61,974 nucleotides of DNA from Candidatus Aminicenantota bacterium (GTDB lineage Bacteria; Acidobacteriota; Aminicenantia; Aminicenantales; Aminicenantaceae), in contig WJMT01000017.1 in NCBI GenBank assembly GCA_014727835.1, forward strand, positions 1 to 61,974. The letters are read 5' to 3'. The position numbers and the translations under genes are program-made. Positions 56,875 through 61,974 of this stretch are shown here, in pieces. The notes beneath the pieces were generated by a model. That model saw nothing but the letters and a program-made list of their open reading frames with translations, had not been told where the DNA came from and did no database searches. Numbering within the stretch: the first letter of the stretch is position 1; each line of letters starts with the position of its first letter.

Positions 56875-59220
56875 ATGGAAAACAATATTTTGAAATCCCT
56901 AGATCGGCTCAAAGTCGAGGGAAGCCGGACAGATTCCATCAGAACCATCAAACACATCCCTCCCAAACAGGGCCGTTATAAAGAATATCCCTCAGACATC
57001 CACACTTCACTCGAAAAGGCATTCAAAAAAAAGGGCTTTTCCAAACTTTATACCCACCAATTTCTATCCTGGCAGAAATCCCAGGAAAACAAAAATATCG
57101 TGGTAGTGACCCCTACGGCCTCAGGGAAAACCCTGTGTTATAATCTTCCGGTCTTAGATTCTCTCTTAAAGGATTCTTCCTCCAGGTCGATTTACTTGTT
57201 TCCCACAAAAGCTCTGTCCCAGGATCAGAAGTCTGAACTGGATGAAACCATTAAGCTTTTGCCTGAAGAGATCCGGATCTTCACTTATGACGGAGACACT
57301 CCTCAGGACGCACGCAAGGCCATACGGGCCAGAGGACACATCATCATCACCAATCCGGATATGCTGCACACAGGGATCCTCCCTCACCACACCAAATGGA
57401 TCAAGCTGTTTAAGAATCTGAAATACATTGTGATCGACGAACTTCACAACTACAGAGGAATTTTTGGAAGCCATCTTGCCAATATCTTAAGAAGGCTCAA
57501 GCGAATCGCCCATTTTTATGGCTCTTCACCCCGTTTCATCCTGTGCACAGCCACCATTGCCAATCCTGTTGAAATGGCAGAAAAGACCATCGAAGAACCG
57601 GTATCTCTCATTGACGAGAACGGAGCTCCCAGCGGAGAAAAGTATTTCATTTTTTACAATCCCCCTGTGGTCAATAAATACCTGGGAATCCGACGCTCCT
57701 ATGTGGGTGAAGCCAGGTCTGTGGCTTCGGTCTTCCTCAAAAACAAACTCCAGACCATTGTTTTTGCACAGAGCCGGCTGATCACAGAAGTCCTCCTCAC
57801 TTATCTCAAAAGGGATTTTGAGGACAACATCAAAAATAAAGGTCTTATTCGCGGCTATCGGGGAGGTTACCTCCCTAAAAAAAGAAGAGAAATCGAGAAA
57901 AACTTAAGACAGGGAAAAATCCGCGGAGTGGTCTCCACCAACGCCCTGGAACTGGGAATCGACATCGGAAGTCTTGACGTGGCTATCCTGGCAGGCTATC
58001 CCGGTACCATCTCCAGCACCTGGCAGAGGTCCGGAAGAGCCGGCCGTAAAACCGATGCTTCAGCAGCTGTTCTGGTGGCATCAAGCTCTCCTTTGGATCA
58101 ATTCATCATCAACAATCCTGATTATTTTTTCTCTAAAAACCCTGAAAAAGCACTGATAAACCCGGACAATCTGTCCATTCTGGTCAATCATATCGAATGC
58201 GCCATTTTTGAACTTCCTTTCAAAGACGGAGAAAAATTCGGGAATATCAACATAGACGATATCCTTCAATTTCTGGAAGACGAAAACCTGGCCATGCATT
58301 CAAACGGAAAGTGGTACTGGACTTCCGAAGCTTATCCTGCTGACGAAGTCAGCCTCAGAAGCATCAGCTCGGATAATTTTGTAGTGGTTGACCTGACTCA
58401 AAAAACAGAAGTGATTGCTGAAGTCGATTTCACCTCTGCACTCACAGCCCTTCACCCCAAAGCCATATATATATGCGAAGGAGAGCAGTATTATGTGGAA
58501 AAACTTGACTTTGAGCAAAGGAAAGCTTATGTCAAGAAAACAGATGTGGATTACTACACCGATGCTATTGATTACACCAAAATCAAGATCCTTGAAGAAT
58601 TTGACCAAAAACAGGTCAAAAAAAGCCGCATTTCTCACGGAGAAGTTCATGTGGCCACTCAGGTAGTGGGCTTTAAAAAAATCAAATTCCACACCATGGA
58701 AAATGTGGGAGCCGGAGAGCTCACTCTTCCTCAAAACGAGATGCACACCACAGCTTATTGGGTGACCATCCCCGCCTCCATTTTGAAATCCCTTTCTTTT
58801 TCAGCAGAACAAAAGATTAACGGCCTGTTCGGCCTCTCCTATTGTCTGCACCACGTGTCTCCTCTTTTTATGATGTGCGATTTGCATGACATCGGAGTTT
58901 CGGTGGGGGACAATTCCACTGGCAAGTCCGTTCCTCCCCGGGATATCAGGCTCAAACTGGCCAAAGAAGAAAAACCCATTGATTTCTCTCAAGAAGACTT
59001 TGAGCCCAATATCTTTATATACGACAATTTTCCGGGAGGAATCGGTTTGAGCCCTTCTTTGTTTGAGCTCGACGACACACTGTTGGAATACTGTCTCAAG
59101 ACCATCCAGTCCTGTCCCTGTCAAGAAGGATGCCCTTCCTGCGTGGGGCCAACTAGAGAAAGCGGAGCGTTTGCCAAACAGGTTGCCCTGAATATATTGA
59201 AAAAAATCTTGTCACTTTGA
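56875..59220 (+). CDS. DEAD/DEAH-box helicase with DUF1998 (MrfA/YprA-like)
   Basis: 781 residues, an SF2 helicase. Walker A TASGKT is at 81-86, the DEVH-type box reads DELH at 188-191, and SAT-like CTATIANP lies near 224. Motif VI reads WQRSGRAGRK near 385. The C-terminal DUF1998 region carries the metal-binding cysteines CPCQEGCPSCVGP near residue 750. In B. subtilis MrfA this family acts in repair of mitomycin-type damage independent of UvrABC. uvrA lies directly upstream on the other strand, so the two repair genes are divergent. Its promoter's -10 box ends nine bases before the ATG. The 3' end overlaps trkA by 9 bases in convergent orientation. Confidence 0.93.
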   Translation: MENNILKSLDRLKVEGSRTDSIRTIKHIPPKQGRYKEYPSDIHTSLEKAFKKKGFSKLYTHQFLSWQKSQENKNIVVVTPTASGKTLCYNLPVLDSLLKDSSSRSIYLFPTKALSQDQKSELDETIKLLPEEIRIFTYDGDTPQDARKAIRARGHIIITNPDMLHTGILPHHTKWIKLFKNLKYIVIDELHNYRGIFGSHLANILRRLKRIAHFYGSSPRFILCTATIANPVEMAEKTIEEPVSLIDENGAPSGEKYFIFYNPPVVNKYLGIRRSYVGEARSVASVFLKNKLQTIVFAQSRLITEVLLTYLKRDFEDNIKNKGLIRGYRGGYLPKKRREIEKNLRQGKIRGVVSTNALELGIDIGSLDVAILAGYPGTISSTWQRSGRAGRKTDASAAVLVASSSPLDQFIINNPDYFFSKNPEKALINPDNLSILVNHIECAIFELPFKDGEKFGNINIDDILQFLEDENLAMHSNGKWYWTSEAYPADEVSLRSISSDNFVVVDLTQKTEVIAEVDFTSALTALHPKAIYICEGEQYYVEKLDFEQRKAYVKKTDVDYYTDAIDYTKIKILEEFDQKQVKKSRISHGEVHVATQVVGFKKIKFHTMENVGAGELTLPQNEMHTTAYWVTIPASILKSLSFSAEQKINGLFGLSYCLHHVSPLFMMCDLHDIGVSVGDNSTGKSVPPRDIRLKLAKEEKPIDFSQEDFEPNIFIYDNFPGGIGLSPSLFELDDTLLEYCLKTIQSCPCQEGCPSCVGPTRESGAFAKQVALNILKKILSL

Positions 59221-59862
59221 GCATATTTTTTTCAGCTGCTTTTTGGGACCGATCACCATCAAAACATCGCTGTCTTTGATCACAAAATCTGCCTTGGGTA
59301 TCAGAGTGGTCTTTTCCGGGACCAGGCCTTTGACCGCTATCACTTGTATCTCATAACGGTTGATCAAATCCAATTCCATGAGACTCTTCCCGATAAATTC
59401 CTCAGGCGGAGCGATTTCCCTGATCTCGATTCCAGAGGATAAAGGCAGAAAATCTAGCACATTGGGATTGCTCAATTTCATGGCCGTCTTCACAGCCATA
59501 TCTCTTTCTGGATAGATCACCTCTGAGGCTCCCACTGCTTCTAAGATTTTGGCATGATCTTCGGAGAGGGCTTTGGCTATGATCCGCTTGATATGCATCT
59601 CGCTCAGATAATGCACAGTTAAAATCGATCCTTCCATATTCGGGCCCAGACTGATGATGACCACATCCATCTCTTGAATCCCAACTGCTTTGAGGTTTTC
59701 TTTATCTGCGGCCTCCATGTGCACCACATGGGAGGCGTAATTCTTTATCAGATCCGCTCTTTCTTTATCATGATCAATGGCCAAGACCTCTTCATTCATC
59801 TCAAAGAGAGTTCTTGCCACATGAAATCCGAAACTTCCCAAACCAATGACACCAAATTTCAT
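59212..59862 (-). CDS. trkA: Potassium uptake regulatory subunit TrkA/KtrA
   Basis: 216 residues: a single RCK unit. The RCK_N Rossmann motif GVIGLGSFG is at 4-12, with an acidic residue after strand 2 (AIDHD) that favours NAD(H); the RCK_C domain (IREIAPPEEFIGKSLMELDL) follows. The ATG at 59862 has GGGAG eight bases upstream; the GTG nine bases before it would lie inside that site, so it is rejected. One RCK unit rather than two fits the KtrA type. It gates the membrane subunit encoded just upstream. The start lies 24 bases after the trkH stop codon. Confidence 0.94.
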   Translation of the reverse strand: MKFGVIGLGSFGFHVARTLFEMNEEVLAIDHDKERADLIKNYASHVVHMEAADKENLKAVGIQEMDVVIISLGPNMEGSILTVHYLSEMHIKRIIAKALSEDHAKILEAVGASEVIYPERDMAVKTAMKLSNPNVLDFLPLSSGIEIREIAPPEEFIGKSLMELDLINRYEIQVIAVKGLVPEKTTLIPKADFVIKDSDVLMVIGPKKQLKKICSK

Positions 59863-59886
59863 TTCAGCCACTCCCTGTCAAACATT

Positions 59887-61245
59887 TTATCCGATCATAA
59901 TGGATTCCTCAACATAATCGTATCTTCCTTTGGCTCTGGCACGGCTGAACGCATACAAAAAAGTCAGAGGCCCGATCCTTCCTATGTACATGGTCAAAAT
60001 GATCACAATCTTTCCCACTTCATTCAACCGCGGAGTCAGTCCAAGAGACAACCCAACAGTGCCAAAAGCGGAAAAGACCTCAAAAAACACTTCTCTCATA
60101 TTCACTCCTGGCTGGCTGATAAGAAGGACAAACACAGAGACACTGATCACACAGATCCCCAAGGTGATCACAGTGAATGCTTTGGTGATCAATTTGAACG
60201 GAATGGTCCGATGAGACAAACTGACCGATTCTCTGGCCAAAAGCCTTGATCTCACAAATGCCAGGACCGCTCCCACTGTACTGGTTTTGACCCCTCCGCC
60301 AGTGGAACCCGGTGAAGCTCCGATAAACATCAAAACAATCAAAAAAAACACCATTCCAAATCCCAGGGCATTCAGGTCCATGGTGTTGAAACCAGCGGTT
60401 CGCGGTGTCACCACCTGAAAAACAGAAGACAGAACTTTTTCTTTAACCGAAAGGCTTTTTAATGAATGATTGTGTTCCAGAACAAAGAACAAAAACGATG
60501 AAAACACCAGAAGGACCAGCGTCATCTGATAGACAAGTTTGGTATGCAGAGAAAACCGGATTCGTTTTTTCTTCAGTCTGCCCATCACATAGCCGGAGGT
60601 TTCCCTTAACACTACAAAACCAAGTCCTCCCAGCACGATCAAAACCATCAAGTTCAAATTGATCCAAGTTTGGCCCTGAAAGGATTGGAAACTGTCTTTG
60701 TAAAGACAAAATCCGGCATTACAAAATGCAGAAATGGAGTGAAATAGGGAATGAAACACAGCTTGTCTCTCAGGAAAATGTTCAGTGAACTCAAAATAAA
60801 AGAACACCGCACCTATAATCTCAATCGCTATGGTGAATAAAAAAACATCTTTGATCAAGGTCTGGACCCTTATGGAAGAAGCGTGTGTGAAATCTTGTTT
60901 GAGAGATAGACTGTCCTTGACAGCAATTCTCTTGCCTGCTACAAGAAGAATCAAGGTGGAAAAGGTCATGATACCCAGGCCTCCGATCTGAAAGAGCAGC
61001 ATGATGACCATTTGGCCTATAGGAGAAAAATAGGTTCCAGTATCTTGGACAATGAGTCCGGTCACACACACTGCTGATGTGGATGTGAACAACGCATCGG
61101 TGATGGAAATGTGGCCGGATATTGTGCTGAACGGCATCCACAAAAGGACAGCACCCACTCCAATGGCCACCACAAAACTCACCGCAAGGAACTGGGCCGG
61201 ATGAAACCTGATCTCCTTGAATATGTGTCTCCTGCTGTTTTTCAT
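59887..61245 (-). CDS. trkH: Potassium transporter membrane subunit TrkH/KtrB
   Basis: 452 residues built from four M1-P-M2 repeats. The selectivity-loop glycines are seen as AVCVTGLIV, AFCNAGFCL, TPRTAGFNT and AFGTVGLSL, one per repeat. The length (about 450) is that of KtrB rather than the longer E. coli TrkH. It forms the K+ pore regulated by the single-RCK TrkA/KtrA protein encoded downstream. A good promoter (TTGACA-17-TAGATT) is predicted at 61274-61302, with an 18-base palindrome at the transcription start. The gene is divergent from tolQ/exbB. Confidence 0.94.
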   Translation of the reverse strand: MKNSRRHIFKEIRFHPAQFLAVSFVVAIGVGAVLLWMPFSTISGHISITDALFTSTSAVCVTGLIVQDTGTYFSPIGQMVIMLLFQIGGLGIMTFSTLILLVAGKRIAVKDSLSLKQDFTHASSIRVQTLIKDVFLFTIAIEIIGAVFFYFEFTEHFPERQAVFHSLFHSISAFCNAGFCLYKDSFQSFQGQTWINLNLMVLIVLGGLGFVVLRETSGYVMGRLKKKRIRFSLHTKLVYQMTLVLLVFSSFLFFVLEHNHSLKSLSVKEKVLSSVFQVVTPRTAGFNTMDLNALGFGMVFFLIVLMFIGASPGSTGGGVKTSTVGAVLAFVRSRLLARESVSLSHRTIPFKLITKAFTVITLGICVISVSVFVLLISQPGVNMREVFFEVFSAFGTVGLSLGLTPRLNEVGKIVIILTMYIGRIGPLTFLYAFSRARAKGRYDYVEESIMIG

Positions 61246-61257
61246 TGATGGGGCTCT

Positions 61258-61275
61258 TTGGATTCAGGAATCCAA
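61258..61275. promoter_or_regulatory. Perfect 18-base palindrome at the trkH transcription start (putative operator or leader hairpin)
   Basis: TTGGATTC and GAATCCAA are exact inverted copies separated by AG. The palindrome begins within the last bases of the -10 box, covers the predicted start near 61267, and ends 12 bases before the trkH ATG. A repressor site is likely; as RNA only the inner part would be transcribed. No T-run follows, so it is not a terminator. Confidence 0.5.
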
Positions 61276-61302
61276 TCTATGACTTATTTGTGTTTTTGTC
61301 AA
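61274..61302 (-). promoter_or_regulatory. Promoter for trkH-trkA
   Basis: Minus strand: consensus TTGACA at 61302-61297, 17-base spacer, TAGATT at 61279-61274. The predicted leader is about 22 bases. Confidence 0.55.
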
Positions 61303-61336
61303 ATCCCGTCCGTTTCCTCTCAAAACACAAACCAGG

Positions 61337-61365
61337 TTGACAATGGTTCAGGTGTATGCTACTTT
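61337..61365 (+). promoter_or_regulatory. Promoter for the tolQ/exbB-like gene
   Basis: Consensus TTGACA at 61337-61342, 17-base spacer ending in TGC, and TACTTT at 61360-61365 (extended -10 pattern). The ATG at 61378 follows 12 bases later, so the leader would be about six bases. Confidence 0.5.
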
Positions 61366-61377
61366 TTGGAATCAAAA

Positions 61378-61974
61378 ATGAACTTTGTCCAACTGATCAT
61401 CAAAGCCAGCATCGTGGTCCAGATCGTATTGGTCGTTCTGCTGTTTTTTTCTGTTTTCTCCTGGGCTATCATCTATTACAAACGAAAATCATTCAAAACA
61501 GCTGAGAGAGAATCAGAGAGGTTCATGTCTGTCTTTAAAAAAAGCAGAAACCTGGCTGAAGTGAACAATGCTTCCCAAAAATACAAATCAAGCCCTTTGG
61601 CTTCCCTTTTCAGATCCGGATTCAAAGCCCTGGCCTATACCAAAAAATCAAATCCAGAATCCTCTTTATCTCCGCAGCACCTGGAAAGCATCAACAGAGC
61701 GCTGATCAAGGCTTCCAATAAGGAAGTGAAAAAACTTGAAAAAATGATGAGTTTTTTGGCGACCACAGGAAGTGTCACTCCATTCATTGGCCTTTTTGGA
61801 ACAGTATGGGGTATTATGGACTCATTCATCGGCCTGGCCATCACCAAGACTGCCAGCATTTCCACAGTAGCCCCAGGAATTGCCGAAGCTCTGGTTGCTA
61901 CAGCTTTGGGCCTCTTTGCCGCGATTCCTGCTGTCATCGCTTACAACCACTTCCTGCAAAAAATCAAAGAGAAC
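61378..61974 (+). CDS. MotA/TolQ/ExbB proton channel protein (3' end outside window)
   Basis: The first 199 residues of a gene cut by the window edge. One N-terminal membrane helix (about residues 8-30, KASIVVQIVLVVLLFFSVF) is followed by a charged cytoplasmic loop and then the two family helices. These contain FLATTGSVTPFIGLFGTVWG near residue 123 and GIAEALVATALGLFAAIPAV near residue 165, both standard for TolQ/ExbB, including the conserved Thr and Pro positions. It forms the ion channel that powers TolR/TolA or TonB. Which system is meant depends on genes beyond the window; a tolR/exbD-like gene is expected next. The ATG has no clear ribosome site. Confidence 0.9.
   Translation, partial: MNFVQLIIKASIVVQIVLVVLLFFSVFSWAIIYYKRKSFKTAERESERFMSVFKKSRNLAEVNNASQKYKSSPLASLFRSGFKALAYTKKSNPESSLSPQHLESINRALIKASNKEVKKLEKMMSFLATTGSVTPFIGLFGTVWGIMDSFIGLAITKTASISTVAPGIAEALVATALGLFAAIPAVIAYNHFLQKIKEN

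Overview
The window (about 62 kb) is a dense, mostly housekeeping stretch of a bacterial chromosome with a low-to-middling GC content. The cell is Gram-negative. Evidence for an outer membrane is RfaE2 (heptose activation), a Wzm/Wzt-type polysaccharide exporter, two SurA/PpiC-type periplasmic foldases, several lipoproteins and a TolQ/ExbB-type protein. Two Tat-exported Gfo/Idh/MocA oxidoreductases, a DUF1080 lipoprotein, a secreted ThuA protein, a VPS10-like propeller protein, an M3 dipeptidase and HEAT proteins are a combination I associate with uncultured Acidobacteriota/Aminicenantes-like heterotrophs. That placement is an inference, not something I could test. No rRNA, tRNA, CRISPR array, prophage or transposase gene was seen.

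Layout. 1-2022 (+): lipid-linked sugar genes (Agl23-like membrane protein, cut by the window edge, and a family 2 glycosyltransferase). 2249-12931: a beta-carbonic-anhydrase-like protein, a secreted 3-keto-sugar set (DUF1080, two Tat Gfo/Idh/MocA proteins, ThuA), a membrane protein plus patatin pair, an M3 peptidase and a HEAT protein. 12936-29032 (-): one long same-strand run from an F-type ATP synthase operon (b', b, delta, alpha, gamma, beta, epsilon; subunits a and c absent), through trmN, wzm/wzt, rfaE2, a small unknown gene, a glutamine amidotransferase lipoprotein and mfd, to two PpiC/SurA foldases. 29149-31697 (-): receiver protein, accD, folC. 31771-43969: cell-surface polysaccharide and glycolipid genes (epimerase, GT4, GT2, sulfatase-like lipoprotein, two GT-C-like membrane proteins, acetyltransferase), interrupted by a dicarboxylate/glutamate symporter and a radical SAM protein. 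44241-50460: rsmA, ftsK, a sigma/anti-sigma pair, ricT, holB. 50488-61974: VPS10-like protein, uvrA, MrfA-type helicase, TrkA/TrkH potassium uptake and the 5' part of tolQ/exbB.

How the genes work together. The gene set covers energy conversion (F1 ATPase parts), fatty acid and folate metabolism (accD-folC), DNA repair and segregation (mfd, uvrA, mrfA, holB, ftsK), envelope building (heptose, O-antigen-like export, glycosyltransferases, foldases, TolQ), potassium uptake, and an apparently exported pathway for oxidised sugars.

Most unusual signals. (1) Several strong promoters have their -10 box only 6-14 bases before the start codon and no Shine-Dalgarno sequence, which suggests frequent leaderless or near-leaderless mRNAs. 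(2) A non-coding repeat with inverted ends occurs in two complete copies and one fragment, each just upstream of a gene start. (3) The receiver protein in front of accD-folC has Glu at the phospho-acceptor position. (4) AtpA, AtpD and FtsK carry lysine-rich tails. (5) AtpC and UvrA each lack a normally present domain. (6) Two promoters carry perfect palindromes at positions typical of operators. I do not see a clearly new multi-gene defence or mobile system; the best candidates for new biology are items 1 to 4.
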